A stretch of DNA of 64,000 bases from Eremophila alpestris peregrina (taxonomy: Eukaryota; Chordata; Aves; Passeriformes; Alaudidae). Positions within the stretch are counted from its first letter, which is position 1. Each line of letters opens with the position of its first letter. A program made the translations under genes and the position numbers. Location: positions 499,478 through 563,477 of the forward strand of contig WMCF01000009.1 in NCBI GenBank assembly GCA_009792885.1. Direction: 5' to 3'. The notes under the pieces are model-generated. The model made no database searches, was not told the origin of the DNA, and was given only the letters and a program-made list of their open reading frames with translations. Shown piece by piece: positions 47,930 to 60,856 of the stretch.

Positions 47930-50900
47930 GTAAGTTCCATACAGATGTGTGAAACTTATCTTCCCTTAACAGCAGTGATAAAATATATTCCACAGTGATT
48001 ACAGTCTTATCACAACTGTTGGCACCTGCTCTTGTCTGGACCTTTGCAAAGTTCATGGCTTTGCAAACTGGAAAACTTTGGAAGTTGTGTCAGGCAAGAG
48101 GAAGGGAGGAGGGTGAATCTGCTTGGTGCAAACTGGAACTGACACTCTGCCCCCACAAGCTGCTGTCTTATTGCAGGTGAGAGAATTTGGCTTTTCCTCT
48201 GTTCACAAGAAGCTTTGAGCCAGCTTTGGCCTAGCCTGGGTGTCTCTGCATGGTGCCTGTAGGTGTACCAAAACAGACAGCCAGAAACAGAGTTTGCTTC
48301 TTCCAGGTGCCATAAAACATTCAAGGAGGGTCAATCCCTGCCTGGTGGAGTTTGGAGTCTCTGTAGATGAGATGGATGCAGATCAAAGGAATTGTTAACA
48401 CACAGATGGGGAGGGCTGTATGTTGGCCAACAATGTTATACTGGTGGTAGGTTTTGGAACAAGAGGAGTCAGACAGTCAAAGCAAAATAGGCTCATAAAA
48501 GCTGTCTGTTTTTCTCTTCATGAAGAACACAATCAAGGGAGAGCCCAGCTGTCAGTGGATATCCTCTTTGCCATCCCTTTTCTTATCTCTCTTGCACCTT
48601 GAACAGGAAACAACTATACAGAAAAAAACTATGTGTCCTCTTTGATGTACAACTTTTCATGCCACGAAGAGCACTAGAAAAGTAAGTTAATATATAGCTT
48701 GCCATTTTAAATGTTTGGGAAAAGGTGCCAAGAAAAATTTTTAAATTTTAAAAACTTTCTACAATTTTAGAAGTCTTAAGATAAAAACTTTAGAAGCATT
48801 TAAGTGTGTTTGATGTGTGATTTAACTGCTTTTGAAATCAGTAGTCTAGTTTTCTAGCCAATCTACATTGCTGCTAATGGATTACATTTTCACCAGGTTT
48901 AAAAAAGTAGGTATAAATCCACAAATCTTAATTGAATAAGCTTTTACTCTGTTTTTTCTTTCATGTCCTGTGTTAATTTCTTCTGTATTCACATCAGATA
49001 AGCAAAGACCATTTTGTCTTCTTTATACCTTAGTTTATTCTTTGAAGTGTTTCCAAATTCACGTTAACATAGAATCCTGCATTAACAGAACTTTGTCACA
49101 TTTTTGCCCATCAAAAGGAACAGAAAGATTAAGAGAAATTTGCTTTGCGTCAGAGCAAGATCATCAGCTGTTGTAAACTGTCATAGCTCCTTTAATGGGG
49201 AATCAGCCTTAAAAGGCTTTTAGAAATTCCTCTGAGCAGGGAGGGATTTTTCAGCTAATGGCTGCCATTCCAGCAGCAACCATGGCCGTGGCTCTAGAGT
49301 ACAAAAGCAGAACACTTTCCATTGCAAAGAGAAACTTTTGATGAAAGGAGCTCCTGGGGCAGCAAAGGCTGTGTATTTGTCTTGCAGGAAATTTCTTAAA
49401 TAAACCCAAGATATGAAGTCAACATCACAGGGACTTGTTCTTCAAATATGTTACACCCACCAACAGTCTCATGGCATAAAATTTAAGAGTTTAGGAGCCT
49501 GTAAGGATTTGCTGTGAAGTTTCAGTAGTGTTCCTTCACATTTTAAGTCAGTGTTGTAAACCATCCACTGCTCCTTCTATGAAAAATTAAGACAGGTACA
49601 AAGGAGTGGGCTCATCTCCTCGTTTGCTCTTAATTCTGCTCACTGCTCTTCAGCCAAGTTCCTCTTGTTAAATGCTCTTCTACCAAGTCCCTCCACTAAT
49701 CACAGCAGGTGAACTGCATGACAACCTGCATGACATTACACCACTGTCTTGGTGAGCTGTGACAGAATGATTTTGTTCTGTCATGTGTAGATCAAAATGA
49801 CAGCCCCTTATGTTATTTTTTGTGTTTGTGTGTAACAATGTTTCTTCCTGGAAAATGCATTCAAGTGATTACACTGAAGTGCCTTCATGTGTCTTAAGCC
49901 ATCACTCCAAGCAATTATTTGGAACAGTCAAATTGTGAATTGCTTTCATAATGGAAATAGTCATTCACAGCAAATTGCACAAATGAGCAATTTAAATTAA
50001 GTCTTAGTTCATAAAAATGAGCTTAAGAGATTAACTTGTTAAAGTACAGTGATTCACAACTGTTCATTGCTGTGTTCTTTCCATAGTTCAGAGGTTAAAA
50101 GATTTTTCTTACAGATCATAACACTTTTAATCTGCAGTATTTTCTGTCAGCTCTCATCTTATCTATAGCCACATAACTTCTTTTGAGGTATCTGCTAGAG
50201 TGGGTGAGATTAACATGTAGTGTAGGGTTTTATTTAGCATTCCCCAAGGCATATGACTCACCCACTCTGCCTCTAGAACAGCAGAAAATTTCAAAATGTT
50301 GCCTGATGGAGGCACGTTCTGATGCAAACTAATGTTGGTACATTAATTCTGGGGTCCTCAATAATGCTCAAGTCAGGAGCAGTGCCACAGAGAACAAAAA
50401 TGTGCAAGTGTTTATAATTGTGGACGTTATTTAAAAAATAGGTAAGGTTAAGGATCAAGAGGGATGATTCTTAATTTGGGGTTTAAAATCATGGGTATAC
50501 ATTGAGCTAAAAGAACAAAATAGTCTTTCATATAATTAAGAGAATTTAAGCCTTTTATATGTATATAGTTTCTGCCAAAAGTTTTTCCTTTCTGTGGTAG
50601 GAAAGGAGGGTAAGTTCAGCCACAGCTTTTGCCCCCAAAATTTATGATCATCCAGTTGCAAATATGTTGAAACTCTCCATTTCTGTCCTGTCTTTTGGCA
50701 CACCTTGACTCTTTATCATCTTGTTTTACTTCTCAAGTCAATACCCATCCTTTCAGCTGATTTTGACTAGACAGAAATGGCCTTGGAAGCATTTGTTACC
50801 TTTGCTGAGTTCACCAGTCAAAATCACTGTTGAGGTTTGCAGATGATTCATTTCACTGAAAAATCTATGACAATACTTCTGTAGTCCTACTGGAAACTGT

Positions 50901-52617
50901 TTGCAGTGATGCATTTGTTTATTCTGCTTTGCCCAAGGATCAAATAAGTGTGCTGTGAGCCAGGGCCATGGCAGTGCTGTGATGTCCAGCCTTCAGCTGC
51001 CCCTGTGCAAGTGCAGTTTTCATTTCCTACAAGCTCTCATGAACATGTTGCCCAGTCTTTAAAAAAGACACGTTCAAAACCATATAATTACATTTCACTT
51101 TTTTTTTTTTCCGCAACCCAAAGTGTTTTAGCACACATAGAAAAAAGAGTCTGTAGTTTGTATTTTTTCCTCTTCTACTTATTATATATCTGGAACTGAT
51201 AATTCTTTAGTTTTAATGCATATAGGAATTTCTAATTGACAAGCATTAAAATCTTATTAAATTCTGGCTTTCATCATCTCAAAATCAATAGCAAGTGTAT
51301 CCCAAATTCATTATGCTATTGACTGGACAAAAAAAAAAATCTAGGTTGGATACACAAAACTTTTGAGAAATCTTTCCTCTTCTTGAACAGTATTGAGTTT
51401 GCATTCAATTCTCTGCTCTGCTGTAAGGATTTTAACCACTGTATTCCTTAAATGTTTCATAACTCCCTTTGGGTCAAATCCCATCTCTGAGACAGAGAGA
51501 TTTTAAGCTGCTTGTTGAAGTTGAGAGCCTCAGTCACTGTAATATATTGAATTTTCCTTGAAGTCCACCTATTACTGTGGTTTTGTTTTGTGCAAAATAT
51601 TTGCTGTAATAATTTGAACAAAAATATATGACCTAGGAAGGAAGATTGTTCATTCTCCAGTCCCGCTTTAATAAATTTCTGGTGATTTCTGCAGGCTTTG
51701 GTTTCCATTCACAAAATTGAAAGAGGGCAATTAGAAATCAGACTTCTGTGGATGCTGAATCCTGTCTTATGTATCTATGGAATACTTCACTAACTGGCAA
51801 AAGTTGAGGATCACATCATACCAAAGTTCAGCATTATGATAATGCAAAATAAAAGTTGTTTTAATCTGTGTTTTCAACACGACTTAGCAGCCTTCTGTAG
51901 CTATTTTCCCTTACATATCTAAGGGAAACAGTGCAGTTGGGTAAAAATTATATAAACTCAAAGTTTATGAATCAATATTTTACAGTTCTGAGAAATACAT
52001 AAGGGTCTTTGTGTTAATTTGTTCACTGTTGTAGTAAATTTGTAACCTGATGGTCTGCATTGGCTATTGTGTAAGCACCTCATTTGGGGGAATACACTGA
52101 AATTTAGTATAATCACCTTAATATTCCTTTGTCTAGGAGTTTATATTGCATTAATTATTAAATGTCCTGATTAAATAATATCTATCATTCATATTTTTGC
52201 ACTTTACGTATTTTGGTAAAGACCTTACTTAATCTTTCCCAAGAGAAGGAGTAAATAATCTACTCACTGATTAATTTTTTGAGTGTCAGGATACCTGGGG
52301 ATTTCACATTCTGAGCATTTCAGTTTCAAAGGATGCAGATGGATGTGCTGTGAAATTTTCAAAAGCTGTGAAGTAGTCAATCAACTAAATAAACAAGACT
52401 TTTCTGGGATTCAGAATCCCAAGGTGATATATTCTCAAAGATTATCTGTGAACTTCACTGATTGCTAAGGACTTCCACAGTCAAAAAACACCCCCACCTT
52501 GTACATGGTGAAATGTTCCATAAATTTTAGCCAGCATGATTTTAAGTTCTTGATTTTGGTTATTTTCAGTGTTGCTTCACATGGTAATAATTTTTATGCC
52601 TTTATGTTAAATTTCAG
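47930..52617. other. Long intron without recognised elements
   Basis: This 4.7 kb intron lies between the two AAA3 exons. Short frames on both strands have no family signal. A splice-like bracket at 48606-48680 was considered as an exon and rejected. No confident transposon copy was recognised. Confidence 0.55.
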
Positions 52618-52770
52618 GGATGTTTGGAAAAAAGCTGGAGAAAGAGTATGGTCATACCTATGATCCAGTAAAAGAATTAGAAACTTTTCTATTTTATTGG
52701 CAATTTTAATATGGCTGAAGTGGAGAGATATGGAATGGTTTTATTGTTTTCATTCACCTGAACCTGTGTA
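52618..52770 (+). pseudogene. DNAH11: DNAH11 AAA3 Walker B exon, two frameshifts
   Basis: The acceptor is AAATTTCAG. One extra T near the start shifts the frame, then LEKKLEKEYGHTYDPVKELE, TFLFYWQF, one extra base, then NMAEVERYGMV. The family has [39 protein letters not shown] with identical spacing. The Walker B IDD of AAA3 has become YWQ. The 3' end after the QPHT position is too degraded for a donor call. Confidence 0.9.
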
Positions 52771-54235
52771 AATATAAAATTTCCAGTTGAAAATTAACAA
52801 ATCAATGTTTTAATTCATTCTATCAAAGGAGGACCAATATGCAGTGTAAATATTTCACTGTTACCCTAAATAAGCATTAGATTCTTGCTCAGATACCAGC
52901 GTGTCATCTCATATGACATGAAAAGATGTGACTTATAAAGAAAACATTTTGAGTGACCTGTACTGTTCTTGCATCTTTTAATGCAAATGAATTGTATAAA
53001 TTTTTTCACTGGGTCATACTTCATCCCATGAAGGAATGACACAAGGCATCAGCTGAATATCATGTTAAGGACAAGATGTAAAGAGGAAAAGAAAAAAGGA
53101 AGTGACTACACAAATCTGAAACATCTCTGGCTTGGAGAAATCAGTCAGGTCTAATTCAGTGACATGCAAAGCTAATGTCTCAATGCTCTCCTGTTTTCTT
53201 CCCAAAGCTATATTCTTTTTGAGACAGGAAACCTTTTATTCTTTCACAAAGATTTCAGATTTAGGATCTCAAAATGCCTAGTGCTTAAAAGGCTTGATGC
53301 TTCTTTCTTTTGAATGGTTTTGAGTTCTTTTAAAACAAAACCTAGCTAAAAATTAAAAATTTCCACTTTTACAAAACAGATCAAATCAAGAAAAATGCTG
53401 ACCATGCAATTCAGGAATTTAATATAACTACTTAAGAATTCTATAATGGAGTAAAATTCATTGCAAACACATGGAAAGAAAGAGAATGCACTGTTTTATG
53501 AAGTTCTGTGGAGGACGGATTTGTTGATTTGAGCAGGGAATAACTGCATTATTCATGAGTTTTCCTTTTACAGTATTTCTTTTGAAGACCTGCTTGTCCT
53601 AGTTGAGATGTGCACTAACATCTAAAGAAACAAGATTCTCTTCCCATTTGGACAAAAAAATAATACAAATTGCCAGCAACTCAGAGCCTTTTTTAAAAAA
53701 ATATTATTGTATTTTATTTTATTTAACTTTTTAGGTGGCCTTCTTGTAATTCACCAGGAGCTGTGCCATCTGGAGAGCCAGAAAATATTGGATTAAGCAG
53801 CAAATAGAGGACCACACCCCTCATACTCCATGATGATCTTTGCTGGGTTTTTTTGTATTGGGATCAGCTATTCCTCTTATCTGTGATGAGTGATGATTTG
53901 TACTTCTTTTGACCATGCTTTACTCATCTCCAAGTGTGTTTGGAGACAGTTTCATTACAAAAAAACCCTTTATCATCAGAAACTTTGTAAAAGCTTCCAA
54001 CAGAAATTTTGAACAAAATATTATGTGATAGAAAATGTGTGGTTATTCTTAATTTTAAAATGTCAATTCCAATTCAATATTTGTATTTCTATTTGAATTT
54101 GATATTTATATTCCAGATTTCCTGTAGGATAGAACTGTTGATTCTTCAACTGAGGTTAAGCCTGGAAATGTACAATGCTTCAGTGTTTTGTCACTAATAT
54201 TAATCAAGTTACATTTTCTTTCTCAATTATGATAG

Positions 54236-54333
54236 GCAAATCTAACTATTAAAGAAATCCATAATTTTCAGGATGTTGCCTATGTAAGTCCAGCTGCTGG
54301 CAGCTTCATTATCAAGCCTAAGCTCCAACTAGG
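54236..54333 (+). pseudogene. DNAH11: DNAH11 AAA3 exon (LTIKEIHN...AAGSFII)
   Basis: The acceptor ATTATGATAG is plausible. The frame reads ANLTIKEIHNFQDVAYVSPA, then AGSFIIKPKLQL, equivalent to [31 protein letters not shown]. The invariant Cys-Met-Asn-Pro has become Tyr-Val-Ser-Pro. The donor lies at about 54334 (GG|GTTTGA). The frame is open across the exon. Confidence 0.93.
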
Positions 54334-54751
54334 GTTTGAAGTGTCATATTATAGCAATCCTGTTTTTAATACATGAAATAATTACTATTTAACTTTCCAC
54401 TACAATAGGTATCAGATGAAAGGGAATAGGAGAAAATACAGCATTTGAAGTTTATTACAGGTTGAAAATCTTGCTGTTCTTACAGCTAAAGAGAAAGAGA
54501 CACACTAGATTTATTATGACATTGAGAGTTCCCTGAATTGCAGTCTCATGTGGTCATTCATCTGTCAGATGTGCTGTTGGGGCTCATAACCAGACATGGA
54601 ATGCTGTGGAACTGCAACAAGGATGAGGGTGGAAAGGAAGTATTTTCTGTGACACACAAGTAGCTGTATGTTCACCAGGTTGTATTATCATTTTTATCTG
54701 CTGTCTGATGCTGGAGAATCTTCATCTCCTTTTCCCTTTTTTATTTTCAAG

Positions 54752-54990
54752 GACATGTTGCAGTATTTGCCTTCAACTTCCTTTCTTCAGATTCCCTGAT
54801 TGCCATCTACAGAAAGATAGATTGCTTCCACTTCCAGCAACAAGCTTTTGTTCCACCAATAATCAAGAATATTTGAGCCATGGTACAAGCAGACATATAT
54901 CTGCACCAGGCGGGGATTCAAAACTTCCCACCTACGGATATGAAGTTCCACTACATCCTTAATATGAGAGACCTCTCCAGTGGCTTTCAG
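54752..54990 (+). pseudogene. DNAH11: DNAH11 AAA3 exon, 239 bases, single stop
   Basis: The frame reads HVAVFAFNFLSSDSLIAIYR, FHFQQQAFVPPIIKNI, TGA (54874-54876), AMVQADIYLHQ, FPPTDMKFHYILNMRDL, then FQ. It matches HFTVFAFNFPSLDALNTIY...FHFQQQAFAPSILRS...LIQATIAFHQ...[22 protein letters not shown] over its full length with no indel. FHFQQQAF is specific to DNAH11 as far as I recall. The donor TTTCAG|GTCTGT is good. Confidence 0.97.
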
Positions 54991-55301
54991 GTCTGTAGCA
55001 TGGGCTGATGTACCTGGCAACACTCTGTTATTGCTGATCATTACAATCTAATGATGGACACTGGATTGTGGACTGATGAAGAACAGATGCTTCTTCAGAG
55101 GATAGTCCCTGCCCTAAAGGGACCATGGTCAGGTAGATCAGATGGGTAGAAAGCTGAGACAGAAAATATATTTTGCAAAAATAGAGCAATGATTTGCAAA
55201 GTTTGCTGTGCTTACATTTTTGGTTGGTTGGTTTTTAAAAGGTAAAACAACTCTTGGAAGACTAGGTAGAACAAAACAGAGATTGAAGAAGCTCTGAAAC
55301 A

Positions 55302-55508
55302 ATAATCATAAAATAATTTAGGTAGCAAAAGACCTCTAATATCAACAACACCAGCTATTAGTCTAACACTGCCATGTCCACCCTTAAACCATAAACCTAA
55401 GTGCCAAATCTACACATCTGTTATATATCTCCAGGAATGGTGACTCAACAATGTCCCTGGGTATCCTGTTCTAGTGCTTGTTCCAGTCCCTTTCCATGAA
55501 GCAGGGTC
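55302..55508 (-). mobile_element. CR1 non-LTR retrotransposon, short 3' fragment, minus orientation
   Basis: The text AATAATCATAAAATAATTTAG, GCAAAAGACCTCTAATATC, CTTAAACCATAAACCTAAG, GGAATGGTGACTCAACAATG and GTCCCTGGGTATCCTGTTC is a diverged antisense CR1 3' end, the same segment as in the copy at 22305. It lies in the intron between the exons at 54752 and 56172. Confidence 0.85.
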
Positions 55509-56171
55509 TTCAAAGGGTAGCTGAACACCACAGCAGGGCTTAAAGACAGAGGGAAGGATATAATAGGGTCAGCAAATTGTGGCCTCTCTTGTACAATCAG
55601 GTGAGTCTGATGCTGGTTTGTTTTTATCTGCTTTCCTGTTCCTTGGAGTGCAGCTCTGTTGTTTTATAGGATATTTTGTCTATATACCACACACCTTGTT
55701 TTGGTGGTGTTGCACTGGCCCATCATCCATGCTCACACCCATAGTTGTGAAAGAGGGACATTTGAGGTGACAGCTGAGAAAGTGCTAATTTTGTCATGAT
55801 GACCTCTGTCCTGTTTTCCTGAGCAGTGTTGAAAAACAGGGCTAGTGACCATGAAATGTCCTGCTGGTGCTGATGCTTCTGTATGTCCTGTACTGCCCTG
55901 AAGCCTCAAGCCATAATGGCCCACCTAAGTGTGCCAGTCAGAGTCTACCAGACAGCAGACATTCGTTTTAACTATAATTTTGCATGTTCAAGTGGCTGGA
56001 GAACTTGCTAATTTTAGAGACATCCTGGTTCATATTCAAGCACAACGTCTATTGGATTCTACAAAGTATAACTAATGTCTTTGGAGAATATATCAGTTAG
56101 TCTTCCTTATGAAATCCTGTTTTGATGCCAGATGACAACATTACAAAAGAAAATATTTTTTTTACCTTTAG

Positions 56172-56332
56172 GGCATTTTGTTTGCCACTCCCAAATGCTT
56201 ACAGCAACCAAAGGATATTCATTATCTCTGGATCGTGAGTCAGCACATGTCTATGGGGATAAACTAATGGAAAGCAAAGACTGTAATTTCTGTTATAAAA
56301 TGGTGATGGACACTATGGACAAGTATTCTGAG
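56172..56332 (+). pseudogene. DNAH11: DNAH11 exon between AAA3 and AAA4, one-base deletion
   Basis: The acceptor TTTACCTTTAG and donor GAG|GTATGT are good. The frame reads GILFATPKCLQQPKDIHYLW, I, one base lost near 56235, then ESAHVYGDKLMESKDCNFCY, then MDKYSE. The family has [44 protein letters not shown]...YKYFE. [12 protein letters not shown] with KKDCD is the DNAH11 wording. Confidence 0.96.
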
Positions 56333-56654
56333 GTATGTTGGTGGCTGTGTTTGCCTAGTGCCAGCAAATTAAAAACTGAGTGGTGACAAGTCTTATTTAT
56401 TGGAACTCTGCATGGCAGTGGGGAGCTACTTGAGGAGTTCCTGGGGAGCTCCAATGACATGCCTGCTTCTGTGAACCCAGTCTTGCCTGAGGGTGCCATG
56501 CAGTGGGTGTCACTGAAATATCTATAAAGGGAACATAGAATCCATCATGGTGCTAACTGTGCTTGCATGAAGTCACTGCTTCCTGCTGTTCAGGCGTTGT
56601 TTCTGTGCAAACTCCTAACACCCTTAATGGAAGGTCTGTGCAGGGCACCACACA

Positions 56655-56694
56655 GATGTCTGTGTATCAGCAATAGAGCTGATACACAGACATC
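56655..56694. repeat. Perfect inverted repeat, 16-base arms, 8-base loop
   Basis: GATGTCTGTGTATCAG (56655-56670) is followed by the loop CAATAGAG and then the exact reverse complement CTGATACACAGACATC (56679-56694). Pairing stops cleanly at both ends. It would form a stable hairpin in DNA or RNA. It is too short for a typical microRNA precursor, and no terminal inverted repeat transposon is visible around it. Confidence 0.9.
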
Positions 56695-58887
56695 GTTGGG
56701 GCCCTTGTGGAAGAGCAGATTGTGGCTCAGTGTTAAAAATAACCTCCATTTTGTTTGTCTTAGCAGAGGTTCACCAGGCATTTTTTTTGCACTCCACAGA
56801 AATTAACACCACTTATTTTCTGAGACTGGAGAGATAACCTGTAATGCTGTAGATAGTTTGCCTTATCTTTTAATTAGTTAATGATGTATTAGACCTTTAT
56901 AATAAAAGCAATATTTTTCTTTTGTTTCCAAGAAAGGGAAAATGCCTTTAAAATTAGATTAGTTCAAAGCAAGAACAGTACCTGAAGCAGATAGTAATTA
57001 ATGCCACTGCATGGAGTTGCTTTGCTGCCCAGCCTTGTACTTTTTAATATCTAAATCAGCCAAGACTTGTAAATGTCAATGTAGATTTATTTTATTTACC
57101 CATACTTTTTTCATACATATGCTTACTTCACCTCAATTTAATGTTATTTTTTTTTTCTCCATGTCAGGCAATATCTTAGTATCCATCATGGCTGCAAATC
57201 TCAGCTTCTGTTTCTAAAATCTGATTTACTAAATTTGCTTTGTTTTCCTGCCCAGAAGGAAACCAGGCAGTTTTCAGAAGATGAAGATTTTGCTGAGTAA
57301 CTGAGGCACAGACTTCACTGTTGCTCCTTGTCATTATTTGTAATCTTTCTTCAACAGATACCATCACTCTGGTCATGTGTAATATCAGTGATTTCCAGAA
57401 AGAGACAGAGGCCCCTGCTGGCAGAGATTAGCTTTGTTGAAGAAGATTGTATTATTTGCAGTGTCAAATGGTTTAACATACAAACTTTTCTTCTCAGTGA
57501 GCTGTACTAGGATTTCAGTGTCATGGTTTTTCACTTTGCACATAATCAGACAGGAGCTATGTAAGAGAAGGCACTCTTGACAAAGCAATCTATTGTAGGA
57601 GTTTCAGTCCAAGAGGATTAAAGAAATGCTTAAATTTCAAAGATAATCATGTGGAGCTTTCACAGGGACTGTAGATTTTTTTTTAAGGCTGATTTAGGGG
57701 TTGATGTGATAATCATCAGACCTACAGACAGAAGCCTTCTCAGGTATCACTAGTTTTGCTTGGAAATGTTGGCAAGCCATTATCTTCTCTCTAAAGTCCA
57801 GAGACTGGGAGTAGTATCTCAGTTTGGCAAAGTGGCAGGGTGTCTCAGGCTTACAGCTTGGCAGTCCTAGAAAAGTGGTTGTGAAATTAAATCCTGTGAG
57901 TTTTTTCTGCACCTTTTATGGGTTTTTTTAATGGGTCCATTGTGAAATCATGAATAAGACTGACAAAGTTCTACAGTGAAGTCAAAGAGAATTGGTTTCC
58001 AGTAATGTTTTGGTTGGACAGGTTTTTAACTCCTTATTAGATGCAACCAGATTAGACACATTATACCTTTATTTAAGAAGGTTCTCATCCATGTTTTTTT
58101 CAAGGAGTTTTTCAATTTTTTTTTCAGTGTCATGAGACATGAAGAGAATGAAGGGGCTATTTCATTGATACATGGAGGAAAAATTAAGCGAAATGTCCAA
58201 CCTGATGTCTCTAAACTCTGTTCTTTCATCCCTTAGAATCTGCATGTGATTTTAAAAAAATGAAATTTGGAAAACAATTTTTAGATGCTTATATAAATTA
58301 TTAGAACATAAACTACAAGAGATTTCTTTCATTGTCTCAAACATAGTATTCTGTGGGACGAATTACCTCAATACACACATTTCAAAATTTTAGCAATTAG
58401 ATCTAATTTTGGGGCAAGTCCTCATCTGGCCTCATTCCTCCTATAGTATTCTATGATCAGTAAATAACAGCATGCTTTAATTAGTCTGGGAGAGGTATTC
58501 CAAGAGTTAATTAAAGTTTGATGCAAATGTGTCATTAAGTGATTCATTGTGCTTTAGCCTTTGTGGTACAAAACTGCCAGATGTGAAATTTTCATGTGCT
58601 CCTACAGCCCAGTCCACCTCCCTTCAAGTTCACCAAGTCTCAGTCCTGAGTTCAGTTAGGGCCCATCAGAATCCTCGTGGGATGCTTTGGGGTAACTCAA
58701 TGTAAAGAATGTGCAACCAGACAGCTCTGGTCATTGGCAGACCTTCAATATTTGATAAAGGAAAAGAACATTTCTCTCCACTTGCCCAAATATTGCAAGA
58801 ATTAGCAAATTCTGAGGTGAAGATAATGTACCTTTAGGTGTCAGGAGAACATTATCTCAAAAACAGACCAAAAAAAAGAAAGGGTCT

Positions 58888-59021
58888 GGGTGGAAGGGGA
58901 AAGCTGTCTCAGTGCAGTAACAAGGAATTGAGAAACTTTGCTATGATGTGTATAAGAGACAGGGGTGGAAGGGGAAAGCTGTCTCAGTGCAGTAACAAGG
59001 AATTGAGAAACTTTGCTATGA
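58888..59021. repeat. 59-base exact direct duplication around a Tn5/Nextera mosaic-end sequence (likely assembly artefact)
   Basis: Two identical 59-base copies (58888-58946 and 58963-59021), starting GGGTGGAAGGGG and ending TTTGCTATGA, flank GATGTGTATAAGAGACAG (58945-58962, overlapping the last two bases of copy one). That string equals 18 of the 19 bases of the Tn5 mosaic end used in Nextera libraries. Exact identity of both copies amid decayed sequence, plus the adapter at the junction, points to an untrimmed read fused into the assembly. Confidence 0.9.
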
Positions 59022-60732
59022 AGATTGCTGAAGTTACTTATGTTACTGTTAATTTATTGATGTTTTGTCATCAGGTGCTGAATCAGTCCTCTCCTATAAG
59101 CTTCTAGGGGTTATGAACTTCTGATTGGAGTAAGTGGTAAAGAGAGCTTGTGTGGACTGGCAGGATACATCTGTTCCCTGGAGGTTTTCCAAATTACACA
59201 GAAGAAACCAGGGCCTCAGGGTAAGCTAATAGTTTTTATTTGAGTCTGTTGAGTTCATGACTTCAAGAATGTGTTTTGTTGTTGCACAAGCTTGATAAAA
59301 TCACAGGCAAAACAGTGGAATTTACACTAACAGCTCTTTTGCTTCCTGTGGTTTCCAGGAACCTCTTTTCTTTATTTTTGAAAACTGGGTTATCAAAATA
59401 TATTTTAGTGTCCACTTCTATGCTTCACAAAATTTTAGTGTTTTTTCCACTTTTTCCAAGGCAGCTTCTTCACAGTTTACAAAGATGTGGTTGGAGTTGT
59501 GGTATTTATAGTTAGTGATCTAGTACAAATTTTTGCGTGTTGTTGAATATGTATTGGTTTAGGGGTGTAAAGTTGAAGTGGGTGAACATATAAAAAAAAA
59601 TTTGTCCTTGTTTTTTGTGAGTCCTTTAGTCACCTAAACTGTCCATATGCAAAGGTTACGAGTATAATTGAGATGCTCTCATCAGATTTACAGACCTTAC
59701 CAGGCTGAGTCCTATGTGAGCAAACAGCAAAGGAGAGAACATTTTCATCTTCACTCTATGTGGACAAGCAATATTTCTGAATCTCAGTTGTGGCCAAATA
59801 AGGATCTGAGTGTGGCCAAACTTGGTGGATTCCAGTCCCCAAAAAGCCCTTCTGTTACCTTGGTCCATGGCCAAACTACCACAGTGTGTGTAGCTCAAGG
59901 CTTTCTCAGCCTCTGGTTTTCAGAGGGACGTAGATGCTGTTCTGCTTTGAAAAATCAGCATGTTCTTCAGTGTGTTCCCTTTCTTGTGTCCTCCTCCCCT
60001 GGTCAGATGAGGTGCAGTGTAAGATGTGGACTTGATGGTCATTGCCCTTCTCTTTCCAAGCAGGAATATTTCTAGGCCTCTATTAACAAGCCTGAAGATT
60101 TGCTTTGCTAGGTTTTGTAACAGCTTGGTCATAACAGCCAGCATTGACCTTATTCTGCATTACAAATGTGGTCACACTCAAATACAACTGATGTGGGTTG
60201 TTTTCTTTCTGGAAACCCAAGCCAAAAAGCATTCCATGTTTATACCACATGGTCCCACACCATGTCTCCCTCAGGGCAGCACTGCACACCTCAGTTTTAC
60301 TGGGTTTTTGCAGCTGAGAAAGCTTTCCTACATAAATTCACAATTGCAAAAAAAAAAAAAACCAAAAAAACAAAAAAACCACACGTCTTTCAGAAACAAC
60401 AGAATTTTAAATGGATCTGATTCTTCAATGCCATTCCCATGCTGTTCTTGAAGGGAGCTTTCATGGCTGCAATTTTCCTTTTTAATACATTCATGGGGAG
60501 ATTTCTTCAATCTTTACCACTAGGTTATGTCAAAACTTCAGTGTCTGATACAGGGGGAAAAAAGACAAACTGCACTTCACTTTGGATGTTATACAGCAAA
60601 TTAGTGATATGTAAATAAACTGAAAAAAGTATGGAGAAGTCAGCAATGTGTTGCCACCACAAACATGTATTTCACACTTTTTCTGTATCAACATTTTAAC
60701 AGAATATGAGTGATTGCCTCCTTTCCTTACAG

Positions 60733-60856
60733 GTAGATCTTGCCAGTTTGTACATCAAGACAGGTGCCAAGAACATGCCCACAGTGTTTTTGCTGACAGA
60801 TGCCCAAGTTCCAGATGAATGCTTTCTTGTGCTGATTAATGGCTTGGTGGCACCAG
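60733..60856 (+). pseudogene. DNAH11: DNAH11 AAA4 exon, reading frame intact
   Basis: The acceptor TTTCCTTACAG and donor CCAG|GTGATT flank [18 protein letters not shown], then LLTDAQVPDECFLVLING, then LVAPG. It matches DNAH11 [41 protein letters not shown]. No lesion is present, and the paralog-specific run [17 protein letters not shown] is complete. The splice phase joins correctly to the exon at 61629. Confidence 0.97.

Larger units (their letters stand above)
56333..60732. other. Intron; AAA4 P-loop exons missing
   Basis: About 125 residues, including the AAA4 Walker A (GVGGSGKQSL) and the YNELNA...LVLFEDA segment, should be encoded here. I found no trace. The stretch holds a perfect hairpin (56655-56694) and the adapter-linked duplication (58888-59021). 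The open frames at 59668-60075 and 60026-60451 have no recognisable domain and overlap each other on both strands. Confidence 0.55.

Noticed and set aside
48606..48680. Splice-bracketed segment whose frame reads KKLCVLFDVQLFMP, considered as the AAA3 Walker B exon
   Set aside because: The segment at 52618-52770 matches the same part of AAA3 (LEKKLEKEYGHTY...NMAEVERYG) with exact spacing, so this weaker match is chance.
59668..60451. Two overlapping plus-strand frames of 135 and 141 codons
   Set aside because: Frames overlap each other and minus-strand frames, include a poly-A tract, and show no domain. They lie where the AAA4 P-loop exon was expected but contain no GVGGSGK-like motif.
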